Counted from the stretch's first letter, positions 1 to 5,783 are shown. The stretch: DNA of 8,526 nucleotides from Kiritimatiellia bacterium (GCA_017648225.1 JAGCJE010000189.1:1-8526), one strand, 5' to 3'. Program-made: numbers and translations. The notes: generated by a model not told the origin, from the letters alone.

Positions 1-641
1 ACATCGGGACGGAGCGCATTCAGCCGTTCGCGCACGTCATCCATTTCGCCCATCGCCGCAACGGTGCCGAAAGCGCCGAGCAGGCCGACGACGGTGCCGA
101 ACAGGCCGAGCAGCGGAGAAAGCGTGGAGGCGGTGGAAAGCATGGCCGCCTTGCGGTTCTCAAGGCGGAGTTCACGGCCGACCTTATCTTCCGCGAACAT
201 CTTGACTTCCTGATAATCGGTTGAATCCTTGTGCTGGACCATCGTCTCGACCACGCGCGCGAGCATCGACTTGTTGGAGCGGCAGAGCGCGATGACTTCG
301 TCGATTTTGCCCGCCTTCCAGAGCGCGATCACTTCGGAAGTGAAGCCTTCGGGGACGACGCGGCTCTTGCGCATATTGAAGAAGCGCTCAAGCGCGCAGC
401 CGATGCCGAGAACCGAAAGCGCCGCGATGAAATACATCGTAAGTCCGCCCTGGCTCCAGTAGAGCGCCCACTGATCGATGCCGGAAATTTCTTTTGCGGC
501 CTCGGCGGCGGCCTCGGGAGCGGCGGCAGCGGCGGCATTGACGGCGTTGGTCGCAGCCTGAGCGGCTTCCTGCGCAAAAAGTTTCATCATTCCGATGGCG
601 GCTCCAAGAGCGAGCCCGACGACGGTCAACTGTTTTTTCAT
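1..641 (-). CDS. MotA/TolQ/ExbB proton-channel family protein (C-terminal part outside window)
   Basis: Partial gene running off the left edge: 213 codons are visible, starting MKKQLTVVGLALG, with no stop. Residues 1-23 look like a signal peptide (KK, hydrophobic run, then AQ-E). An Ala/Glu-rich linker follows at about 24-50, a first membrane helix at about 65-85 (GGLTMYFIAALSVLGIGCAL), a cytoplasmic segment at about 90-165, and the family's second helix at about 167-191 containing LSPLLGLFGTVVGLLGAF. That Pro/Gly-rich helix is the hallmark of MotA/TolQ/ExbB proteins, inner-membrane subunits that couple proton flow to TonB- or Tol-type work. The third helix lies beyond position 1. The start at 641 is preceded by AAGGAAGG (654-661), 12 nt upstream, slightly long spacing. 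An extended -10 promoter lies at 683-691. An ExbD partner would be expected downstream (left), outside the window. The family is confident; ExbB versus TolQ cannot be settled. Confidence 0.9.
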   Translation of the reverse strand, partial: MKKQLTVVGLALGAAIGMMKLFAQEAAQAATNAVNAAAAAAPEAAAEAAKEISGIDQWALYWSQGGLTMYFIAALSVLGIGCALERFFNMRKSRVVPEGFTSEVIALWKAGKIDEVIALCRSNKSMLARVVETMVQHKDSTDYQEVKMFAEDKVGRELRLENRKAAMLSTASTLSPLLGLFGTVVGLLGAFGTVAAMGEMDDVRERLNALRPD

Positions 642-682
642 TTGTATGGACAACCTTCCTTGTTGATTTTTCAATTCCGTAG

Positions 683-712
683 ATTATACCATTTTCTCGT
701 GCCTTTTGTAAG
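683..712 (-). promoter_or_regulatory. Extended -10 promoter for the ExbB-like gene
   Basis: On the minus strand TGGTATAAT (683-691) is a perfect extended -10 element. CTTACA (707-712), 18 nt upstream of the hexamer, matches 4 of 6 positions of the -35 consensus. Transcription would start near 676, giving a leader of about 35 nt before the ATG at 641. The identical 9-mer occurs at 4349-4357 and 5849-5857. Confidence 0.65.
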
Positions 713-760
713 GTCGAGTTGAATGGGGTGCGATTTTATTTTGCAGGCGTCATCTCCAGA

Positions 761-789
761 AGTAAATGCAAGTTCCACTTGCATTTACT
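761..789. repeat. Perfect 13-bp inverted repeat (hairpin)
   Basis: AGTAAATGCAAGT (761-773) and ACTTGCATTTACT (777-789) are exact reverse complements separated by TCC. The left arm lies inside the outer left repeat of the IS30 region. The same core (AAGTAA..GCAAGTT) recurs at 851-874, 2413-2437 and 2586-2630. No run of T follows, so it is not an intrinsic terminator. A transposase or REP-type binding site is a reasonable guess. Confidence 0.7.
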
Positions 790-817
790 CCCTAAGTTTA
801 TTGGGCAGTATTGATTC

Positions 818-826
818 TGGTATATT
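818..826 (+). promoter_or_regulatory. Possible extended -10 promoter for the IS30 transposase
   Basis: TGGTATATT on the plus strand carries the TG extension and a 5/6 match to TATAAT. No good -35 box is seen at 16-18 nt. If used, transcription would start near 833, just before the palindrome at 836-853, leaving a leader of about 150 nt ahead of the ATG at 987. This is only a candidate. Confidence 0.3.
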
Positions 827-835
827 TCCCCTCTA

Positions 836-853
836 TTCCTTCCTAGGAAGGAA
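836..853. repeat. Perfect 18-bp palindrome upstream of IS30 transposase
   Basis: TTCCTTCCTAGGAAGGAA reads the same on both strands. It sits between the possible -10 at 818-826 and the inner repeat copy at 851-874, a position suited to an operator or to a palindromic integration site. IS30-family transposases are known to favour palindromic or end-like targets. No function is shown by the sequence alone. Confidence 0.6.
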
Positions 854-874
854 ACCTGCGTTTACTTCTGGACA
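851..874 (-). repeat. Inner copy of the IS30-region repeat, opposite orientation to 753-776
   Basis: Read on the minus strand this is TGTCCAGAAGTAAACGCAGG followed by TTTC. It matches the plus-strand copy starting at 755 at 18 of 20 positions (TCCAGAAGTAAAYGCARGTT). The two copies face each other and enclose a stretch of about 120 bp (753-874) resembling a tiny terminal-inverted-repeat element. Confidence 0.55.
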
Positions 875-986
875 ACTCTAAGATGCTTCCTTTTGTGCTG
901 CTAAATCGCTATCGTATCCTTACCCGACGATTCTACTCGGCATGTGCCGATGGATGGTGACGGGATACAACAAAAGGAGATACTCC

Positions 987-2375
987 ATGAAACACATGGG
1001 TAACGACGAACGAAACCGCATTGAGTTCATGCTTGGATGCGGGCGGAACATAACCGACATAGCCAAAGCGCTCGGAAGGTCGCAATCGACCATTTCACGC
1101 GAACTGCTCAACAGACGCATCGAAAGCGAAAAGCATTATGCCTGCTCGAACAGGATTTGCGTACACTTCGACGAATGCTGCCTAAAGCACTTCAGCAGTT
1201 CAAGCGACAGAGGCCTCAGAAAGAACATCAAGGGATGTTTTGAGGGATGCCCCAACTTCCGAGAAGCCGTTTGTGAACGCCTCAACCGTGCTCCATACGT
1301 ATGCAATGGATGCGAGAAAGCTCATAACTGCCCGATGAAAAAACGCTATTATGTCGCTTCGGGCGCACAGGCGAATTATCGAGGGACGCTCGTAAACAGC
1401 CGAATAGGGGTTCATCCTGACGCCGAGACTATCGAAAAAATGGATAAGCTTCTGTCTCCCTCAGTGCGCAATGGGCAATCGGTCGATGCCATTATCGCAA
1501 ACAATCCCGAGCTCTTCGCCAAGTATGCGCGAAGCACCATCTATGGATGGCTTGAAGACGGGCTTTTCAGTTCCAAAAAGCACGACCTGCCTTTTGCCGG
1601 AACCCGTCGCAAGCCACATAAAAGGCCAGAGATAAAGACCAATGCCAAATGCCGTGTCGGCAGAACCTACGAGGATATGACAGAATGGCTTAAAGAACAC
1701 CCGCTCGTCATTCCGACGGAGGCAGACACCGTCATCGGCTCCATCAGCGGCAAGGTGCTATTCACCTTCATGATCCGCGGAAAGTTTCCTCTCGCCTTCT
1801 TACGGGATGCGAAAACGTCACAGACCTTCACTCGGATCATAAACATGCTCTGGGACAATGCAGGTCCAAGTCTCTTCAGAAAGCTGTTCCGCTGCATCCT
1901 CCCGGATAACGGACCCGAGTTCAGCGATCCGAACGCCGTGGAAAAATACCGCCCCGATCCTGAACACAACCCTTGCAAGCGAGTGTCACGAGGTGTAAGA
2001 ATGTTCTACTGCAACCCCTACTGTTCATCACAGAAGCCGCACATCGAACGCTTCCATCTGGAACTTAGGCGCATACTCCAGAAAGGCGTCTCGTTCAACG
2101 CGCTTTCCCAAGAGCAGGTCAATCTGATTATGTCGCACCTCAACAGCTATCCAAGACCGTCGCTTGACGGCAGAACTCCTTACGACATATTCGTTGAAGA
2201 GTTCGGAGAAGAGGGAAAGCTGTTCCTCGACAAACTCGGCATTGTCCGCATCCCATCTGACGAAGTCACGCTACATCCTTTTCTGCTCGGACAGAAATTC
2301 CAGAAAGCGGCAGACAAAGCAATACTCAAAAAGAATGGATTGATCACGCCTAAGACAAGCACTTCCAACAAGTAA
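987..2375 (+). CDS. IS30-family transposase
   Basis: 462-residue DDE transposase that would cut and join the ends of its own element. An N-terminal helix-turn-helix lies at about residues 8-43 (RNITDIAKALGRSQSTISREL, the IS30-type resolvase-like HTH). A Cys-rich segment at about 53-115 (cysteines at 53, 58, 64, 65, 84, 88, 96, 106, 109, 115, including PYVCNGC) probably binds zinc. The catalytic triad is best assigned to D247 (PTEADTVIG), D307 (LPDNGPEF) and E354 (QKPHIERFHLELRRIL), followed by the typical LNSYPRPSLDGRTPYDIF block. The start at 987 was chosen over an upstream in-frame ATG at 942 because AAAAGGAGA (972-980) sits 6 nt before it and the protein then begins directly with the HTH region. 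The frame is intact and all motifs are present, so the enzyme may be active. A minus-strand terminator follows the stop immediately. Confidence 0.93.
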   Translation: MKHMGNDERNRIEFMLGCGRNITDIAKALGRSQSTISRELLNRRIESEKHYACSNRICVHFDECCLKHFSSSSDRGLRKNIKGCFEGCPNFREAVCERLNRAPYVCNGCEKAHNCPMKKRYYVASGAQANYRGTLVNSRIGVHPDAETIEKMDKLLSPSVRNGQSVDAIIANNPELFAKYARSTIYGWLEDGLFSSKKHDLPFAGTRRKPHKRPEIKTNAKCRVGRTYEDMTEWLKEHPLVIPTEADTVIGSISGKVLFTFMIRGKFPLAFLRDAKTSQTFTRIINMLWDNAGPSLFRKLFRCILPDNGPEFSDPNAVEKYRPDPEHNPCKRVSRGVRMFYCNPYCSSQKPHIERFHLELRRILQKGVSFNALSQEQVNLIMSHLNSYPRPSLDGRTPYDIFVEEFGEEGKLFLDKLGIVRIPSDEVTLHPFLLGQKFQKAADKAILKKNGLITPKTSTSNK

Positions 2376-2397
2376 AAAAGGCTCCCTTTCGAGAGCC
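2374..2397 (-). terminator. Intrinsic terminator acting on minus-strand transcription at the IS30 gene end
   Basis: On the minus strand GGCTCTCGAAAGGGAGCC folds into a 7-bp stem (one T-G wobble) closed by a GAAA tetraloop, then TTTTTT (2379-2374). On the plus strand the same hairpin contains a C-A mismatch and is followed by AAGAACC, so it should work mainly against transcription entering antisense from the right. It overlaps the transposase stop codon. Confidence 0.65.
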
Positions 2398-2412
2398 AAG
2401 AACCAAACCCGA

Positions 2413-2437
2413 CGTCAGCAAGTAACCGCAAGTTCAA
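2413..2437 (+). repeat. Inner copy of the IS30-region repeat downstream of the transposase
   Basis: GCAAGTAACCGCAAGTTC (plus) matches the plus-strand copy at 760-775 in the pattern AAGTAA..GCAAGTTC. Relative to 851-874 it is inverted: ACTTGCGGTTACTT on the minus strand versus ACCTGCGTTTACTT on the plus strand, 12 of 14. With that copy it could form an inner pair of IS30 ends. Confidence 0.4.
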
Positions 2438-2527
2438 CCTGGCACCGGGTAGCGGGAACATTGTATCAAATTCTCAACACCAAAACCGAAAACAAACGCA
2501 AATCAGACAATCCGGCAACTTATAAAA

Positions 2528-2550
2528 CTCTGCGCCTCTGCGCCTCTGCG
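2528..2550. repeat. Short tandem repeat, CTCTGCGC x 2.9
   Basis: Three successive copies of an 8-bp unit (CTCTGCGC, CTCTGCGC, CTCTGCG) lie in the gene-free stretch 2398-2630. That stretch otherwise holds only the repeat copies at 2413-2437 and 2586-2630 and AT-rich filler; I see no gene in it. Confidence 0.7.
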
Positions 2551-2585
2551 TTAAAAACAAAAATTTGCCAAAAGTTATTGATTTG

Positions 2586-2630
2586 ACTTGCAGTTACTTT
2601 CAGAACTTGCGTTTAGTTTTGGACACGACG
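2586..2630 (-). repeat. Double copy of the IS30-region repeat (probable right end)
   Basis: Read from 2630 on the minus strand, two units follow each other with a 19-bp period: one containing TAAACGCAAGTTC (with TGTCCAAAAC before it) and one containing TAACTGCAAGTC. The outer 30 bp match the left copy at 748-777 at 23 of 30 positions in inverted orientation. The block ends exactly where the IS4 element begins. Confidence 0.5.
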
Positions 2631-2702
2631 CCCCAATTTTTTCCGCGGCTGCCGAGCCTTCGCGACCCCTTGCGCGGATTTTTCGGTTTTCAACACTAAA
2701 AG

Positions 2703-2764
2703 TTGCCCTCTTTGGTCGATCTTCGCTATAATGCGAAGTGCTAAACTCTAACAAAGAGGGGCAA
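2703..2764 (+). promoter_or_regulatory. IS4 transposase promoter within a ribosome-site-masking inverted repeat
   Basis: TTGCCC (2703-2708) and TATAAT (2727-2732), 18 nt apart, form a promoter that would start near 2739. TTGCCCTCTTTG (2703-2714) is complementary, with one bulged base, to CAAAGAGGGGCAA (2752-2764), which contains the Shine-Dalgarno GAGGGG (2756-2761, 7 nt before the ATG at 2769). RNA reading in from outside would fold and hide the ribosome site. RNA from the internal promoter starts after the upstream arm and leaves it free. An inner perfect repeat CTTCGC/GCGAAG (2721-2726, 2733-2738) places the -10 box exactly in its loop. Confidence 0.7.
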
Positions 2765-2768
2765 CACC

Positions 2769-4052
2769 ATGTATGATACCACAATTGCGACGAAACTGCT
2801 ATCCCAGCTCAATTCTTTTTTGGGGAGAATTTCTCCCCATTTTCACAAGCCCGTGGCGCGCTTTATAGGCGATATGATGTATGGAATCATGGCTGAGAAG
2901 GATGTGAAGCTCTCTTCTATCGTTCGCGCACTCAAAGAAAAAATCACCCCAAAAAAAGTTGAAGATAGACTTAGCCGAATGTTATCCTCTTCGGAACTCG
3001 AACATACTCTACACGATGTCATCGCCGAAATGGGCGCAACGAAAGTCCACAAAGACACGCTCATAATCCTCGACCCATCTGACATACAGAAACCCTATGC
3101 TAAGAAAATGGAACACCTTGCAAAGGTCTGGGATGGAAGCAAAGGCGAAGTAGGCGACAACCTAGGGTACTGGGGTTGCATGGCGGTAGCATGCGAGAGT
3201 GGAGGCCGTAGGCCTATACCTTTACACTTCAGGCTATGGTCTGCCGACTCTCCTGGATTTGTAAGCGAAAACAAAGAGGTAGAAGACATCGTCAAGACAA
3301 TATCGAAGCACACGAAAAAACGCGGTATATATGTTTATGACAGAGGTGGCGACAACATTGAGTTTTACCGTTTCTTGCTATCAAACGGGCTAGATTTCAT
3401 TGTCCGCCTCAAGGAACGGTATGTAAAGAGTTGGAAACGTAAAATCATGTGCGGAGAGCTCGCCAGTCAATGCCAGATGCTACATCGTGCGGTTGTGGAA
3501 TTCGACCACCATGGCGAAACAAAGTATGTGACGATAGAGTTTGGAAGCGTTCCAGTGCGACTCCCGGATATTCCAGATAAATTGCTACATATGGTCGTAG
3601 TCAGAGGATTCGGAAAGAAGCCGATGATGCTGCTGACGACGCTCGCACAGAACACGTCATATAAAGCACTTTGGCAAGTAGTCGAGGGATATATCACCCG
3701 TTGGAGAGTTGAGGATACTATTCGCCACGTCAAGCAATCGTATAAGCTTGAGGATATACGCCTCTTTAAGTACAACAAACTCAAGACTATGGCGGCGGTA
3801 GTCCTAACTACCGTTTATTTTAGCATGGTATGGATTGGGAACTCAGAGAAGCACGCAGTCATTGCGAGGAATATCGCAAATATGTCGTTCCGCATACACG
3901 GCGTACCAGAATTTCACTTCTATTCAATAGTCGACGGAACAAGCGACATACTGAAAGGACACGGCGGAAGATGGCGGGGATTTGACCCGTCCAAGGCTGA
4001 AAAGGAACACGAGACATCGCTCTTCGCATTCTTTGGGATGAATACAGGATGA
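2769..4052 (+). CDS. IS4-family transposase
   Basis: 427-residue DDE transposase that would move the surrounding element by cutting at the 12-bp ends. Probable first catalytic Asp is D102 in TLIILDPSDIQKPYAKKME (D105 is also acidic). The second is D191 in GIYVYDRGGDN. The third is E315 within the signature Y308-x2-R311-x3-E315-x6-K322 (GYITRWRVEDTIRHVK), an exact fit to the YREK motif of the IS4 group. The region between D191 and E315 forms the usual beta-strand insertion (FIVRLKERYVK onward). The start at 2769 is supported by GAGGGG 7 nt upstream. The frame is uninterrupted and the length is normal, so the copy could be active. Its translation is likely restricted by the inverted repeat described at 2703-2764. 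Confidence 0.93.
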   Translation: MYDTTIATKLLSQLNSFLGRISPHFHKPVARFIGDMMYGIMAEKDVKLSSIVRALKEKITPKKVEDRLSRMLSSSELEHTLHDVIAEMGATKVHKDTLIILDPSDIQKPYAKKMEHLAKVWDGSKGEVGDNLGYWGCMAVACESGGRRPIPLHFRLWSADSPGFVSENKEVEDIVKTISKHTKKRGIYVYDRGGDNIEFYRFLLSNGLDFIVRLKERYVKSWKRKIMCGELASQCQMLHRAVVEFDHHGETKYVTIEFGSVPVRLPDIPDKLLHMVVVRGFGKKPMMLLTTLAQNTSYKALWQVVEGYITRWRVEDTIRHVKQSYKLEDIRLFKYNKLKTMAAVVLTTVYFSMVWIGNSEKHAVIARNIANMSFRIHGVPEFHFYSIVDGTSDILKGHGGRWRGFDPSKAEKEHETSLFAFFGMNTG

Positions 4053-4090
4053 TGACGATCTAAAACACTCCCAATTTCCGACCCATAAAC

Positions 4091-4110
4091 GGAAACGCCT
4101 CCGCGTTCCC
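4091..4110. terminator. Hairpin downstream of IS4 transposase
   Basis: GGAAACGC (4091-4098) and GCGTTCCC (4103-4110) pair around CTCC with one A-C mismatch on the plus strand; on the minus strand the mismatch becomes a G-T wobble. A short T tract appears only 8 nt later, so terminator function is uncertain. Confidence 0.3.
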
Positions 4111-4153
4111 GCAGTCAATTTTTCACTTATCGCAGAATGAAAATCGCCACTTC

Positions 4154-4180
4154 ACCCTTTATTTATAGGGTTTTGCTCTT
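4154..4180 (+). terminator. Weak candidate intrinsic terminator near the IS4 right end
   Basis: ACCCT (4154-4158) pairs with AGGGT (4167-4171) around an AT-rich 8-nt loop and is followed by TTTTGCTCTT. The stem is only 5 bp, so this is a weak candidate for ending the transposase transcript about 100 nt after its stop codon. Confidence 0.35.
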
Positions 4181-4202
4181 TTTCTCACCAAAAAAATTGG
4201 GG

Positions 4203-4342
4203 AACCTCCAACACGGATGTCCATGCCAATCGCGGCAGATTTGAGGTCGTTCTGAGGGTTGAACTCGCGGAAAGCCCTGAAAAATGCTCGTTTGTGAGGT
4301 GTGATAGCACCTGTTCTGCTCGATAACCCTGTTCTTTCTCAT
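4203..4342 (-). pseudogene. Remnant of a Y1-type (RAYT-like, TnpA_REP) transposase N-terminus
   Basis: The minus strand from ATG at 4342 encodes MRKNRVIEQNRCYH, which resembles the usual opening of REP-associated Y1 transposases. After CYH the original frame becomes unrelated (TSQTSIFQGF). In another frame the DNA reads HKRAFFRAFREFNPQNDL, resembling the (A)HRAFF block that follows in that family. A small deletion seems to have broken the frame. The HUH and catalytic Tyr parts are absent, because homology stops at the IS4 end at 4202 and does not resume left of 2631. The start has no Shine-Dalgarno; the -10 box at 4349-4354 lies only 6 nt before the ATG. The assignment rests on recalled family motifs over about 30 residues and is tentative. 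Confidence 0.45.
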
Positions 4343-4348
4343 GCGGGC

Positions 4349-4357
4349 ATTATACCA
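4349..4357 (-). promoter_or_regulatory. Extended -10 promoter placed for leaderless transcription
   Basis: TGGTATAAT on the minus strand is followed by GCCCGC and then ATG at 4342, so the expected transcription start falls on the A of the start codon. No -35 match is visible upstream; two 7-bp direct copies of TAGGGTC (4361-4374) lie there. It drives only the broken Y1-transposase remnant and would read into the IS4 element antisense. Confidence 0.5.
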
Positions 4358-4388
4358 ACATAGGGTCTAGGGTCCCTCGCAAGCTATT

Positions 4389-5783
4389 TCATCTGGGTTT
4401 TCGCACAATGCGATAATGGCGCAGCTTGGACCTGGCAAGCGCATAGACCTTTTCCTGCTCGGCGAGAAGTTCGGCGCGGACTTCCCGATAGCGAGGCCAG
4501 TACTCTACATATCCGGGGACGAACTTGGCAAAATACCCATTCTCGCCTTTTTCCTCAATCCATTTCGCAAACGCCGCAACATCGTCAACGTCGGTGCGCC
4601 CGGAATATGCCCATCGCGCACTGTGGTGGTTGCGGAGAACACTCTCCGTCTCGCGGTTCCGCTCGTTCGCGTCGAACACGGAGCGGGATTGCGCGAATTG
4701 CGGCATGGCGTCCGACAATGAGAGGTTGACGCCGCCCGCAAGTTCGTCCGCCGCCCATTCGCCAACGGCGCACCCGTCCACCGACAGCTCATATCGTCCA
4801 GGTGCGAGCCCGGCGACAGAGAGCATTTCCCTGTTAAGCGATTCCGCAAAGCCGAACTCCCCGACGACAGGCGTCGCCGCAGCGTCTACCGGACAGGGAA
4901 GAGCCTTTTCGAGAACGGAAAACGCAATGCCGCCGTCAATTGCCGCGAAGTCGGAAACCTCCGCATTCGTGTTGCGCGAAACCGAAAGCGCCTTGGCGTC
5001 TATGGCAACATCACTGACAACGGGATCGACCCCCTGCGCCCTGAGGAACGTCCAGGCCATTATGGAATGTCCAAGCCCCTCTGGATGCACCCTGTCCCAC
5101 CTCGTCAGCATGAAATGCGGCTCGTTCGCCCGACGCTTCATAAGATAGTTCTGCAAGGGAGTATACAAGTCTATTCCAAGCGCATCGTCCCTCGCCGCCT
5201 TCTCAAGGACATGTCCCGCCATCATCGAAAGCGCGACAGAGCAGCCGCGTTGGTTGACAGTCGCCCAGCCTGTCGCGCTCGGCGGCATGTTCGTTGGAAT
5301 CGCAGTGTCATCGTAGATAGTGGGGGTCAAGTAGATGAACTTTGCCCGCGGGGCGGCTTCTGCGACCTTGCGGACGACAGCATCGAGGTTTCGACAGTAG
5401 TTATCGTAGGCTGCCGCCCTTCTCCGCAGAAGACCAGACGCCGACTTGTCGCTGTACGCGCCTCTGTCAACGTCGTTCATGCCGAAATGGAACACCACCC
5501 ACGTGGGATCGTACTCCGCGACATCCTCGGGGATGCGCTTCATCGCCCCCGCCGCCGAGTCGCCGCCGATGCCCGAGTTCACGAAGCGAATCTTCCGTTC
5601 CGGGTAGCGTGTGCGGTAGAAGTCGGCGATGTACTTGTAGTACATTCCGCCGTGCGTTATCGAGTCGCCGAAGAACACCACGGTGTCGCCGTCGCGAAAC
5701 GGCTCCGCACCGGACTTTCCCGCGAACATGGAAAGAACGAGAAGCGCGGCGGTGCATAGCAACTGTCGAGATCCTTGAATCAT
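4389..5783 (-). CDS. Secreted SGNH/GDSL-type hydrolase (probable carbohydrate esterase)
   Basis: 464 residues. A signal peptide at about 1-26 (hydrophobic LLCTAALLVLSMFAG, likely cut SGA-EPF) sends it to the periplasm or outside. SGNH blocks appear in order: block I FFGDSITHGG with nucleophile S41, block II NSGIGGDSA (Gly near 73-74), block III HFGMNDVD with N103, block V DRVHPEGLGH with D230 and H233. All catalytic residues are present. Residues about 300-365 (LAPGRYELSVDGCAVGEW) form a beta-rich segment common in PVC-group SGNH proteins; the last 60 residues are probably helical. Known SGNH enzymes of this type remove acetyl esters from glycans; the substrate here is unknown. The start at 5783 has AGGAAGG (5792-5798) 8 nt upstream. 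It lies 76 nt after the GH92 stop with its own extended -10. No convincing terminator follows. Confidence 0.88.
   Translation of the reverse strand: MIQGSRQLLCTAALLVLSMFAGKSGAEPFRDGDTVVFFGDSITHGGMYYKYIADFYRTRYPERKIRFVNSGIGGDSAAGAMKRIPEDVAEYDPTWVVFHFGMNDVDRGAYSDKSASGLLRRRAAAYDNYCRNLDAVVRKVAEAAPRAKFIYLTPTIYDDTAIPTNMPPSATGWATVNQRGCSVALSMMAGHVLEKAARDDALGIDLYTPLQNYLMKRRANEPHFMLTRWDRVHPEGLGHSIMAWTFLRAQGVDPVVSDVAIDAKALSVSRNTNAEVSDFAAIDGGIAFSVLEKALPCPVDAAATPVVGEFGFAESLNREMLSVAGLAPGRYELSVDGCAVGEWAADELAGGVNLSLSDAMPQFAQSRSVFDANERNRETESVLRNHHSARWAYSGRTDVDDVAAFAKWIEEKGENGYFAKFVPGYVEYWPRYREVRAELLAEQEKVYALARSKLRHYRIVRKPR

Larger units (their letters stand above)
748..2630 (+). mobile_element. IS30-family insertion sequence (boundaries tentative)
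   Basis: The element carries one complete IS30-type transposase. The outermost inverted repeats I can align are 748-777 (+) and 2630-2601 (-): both begin CGTC, share a TCCA..A..TAAA core and GCAAGTTC, and agree at 23 of 30 positions by eye. This gives an 1883-bp element whose right end abuts the IS4 element at 2631. A shorter alternative uses the inner copies at 851-874 and 2413-2437 as ends (about 1.59 kb, closer to a usual IS30 length). No target duplication is recognisable, so the exact ends are uncertain. Base composition (about 50% GC) is lower than in the neighbouring glycan genes. Confidence 0.45.
2631..4202 (+). mobile_element. IS4-family insertion sequence, complete
   Basis: A 1572-bp element with one transposase gene. 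The ends carry a 12-bp perfect inverted repeat: CCCCAATTTTTT at 2631-2642 and its complement at 4191-4202. Flanking bases differ (ACACGACG on the left, AACCTCCA on the right), so no target duplication is visible. That suggests recombination or an adjacent deletion after insertion. Codon use and GC (about 46%) differ from the GC-rich chromosomal genes on both sides. Confidence 0.8.

Noticed and set aside
231..722. Plus-strand open frame opposite the ExbB-like gene
   Set aside because: The minus strand encodes clear MotA/TolQ/ExbB helices; the plus-strand product is low-complexity and ends in the promoter region.
942..986. Upstream ATG for the IS30 transposase (15 extra residues)
   Set aside because: No ribosome site at 942, whereas AAAAGGAGA lies just before the ATG at 987.
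748..2630. CRISPR-like array made of the recurring GCAAGTT units
   Set aside because: Units are few, inverted and unevenly spaced, with a transposase gene between them; no spacer pattern or cas gene.
2621..4212. Target site duplication of the IS4 element
   Set aside because: Bases immediately outside 2631 and 4202 do not match over any length I could find.
4203..4342. Intact small protein starting MRKNRVIEQNRCYH
   Set aside because: The frame turns into unrelated residues after CYH and runs into the IS4 end; family-like residues resume only in another frame, which fits a broken gene better.
5067..5759. Plus-strand open frame (230 codons) opposite the SGNH gene
   Set aside because: Shadow frame: Arg/Val-rich, no recognisable domain, fully inside a gene with all catalytic motifs.
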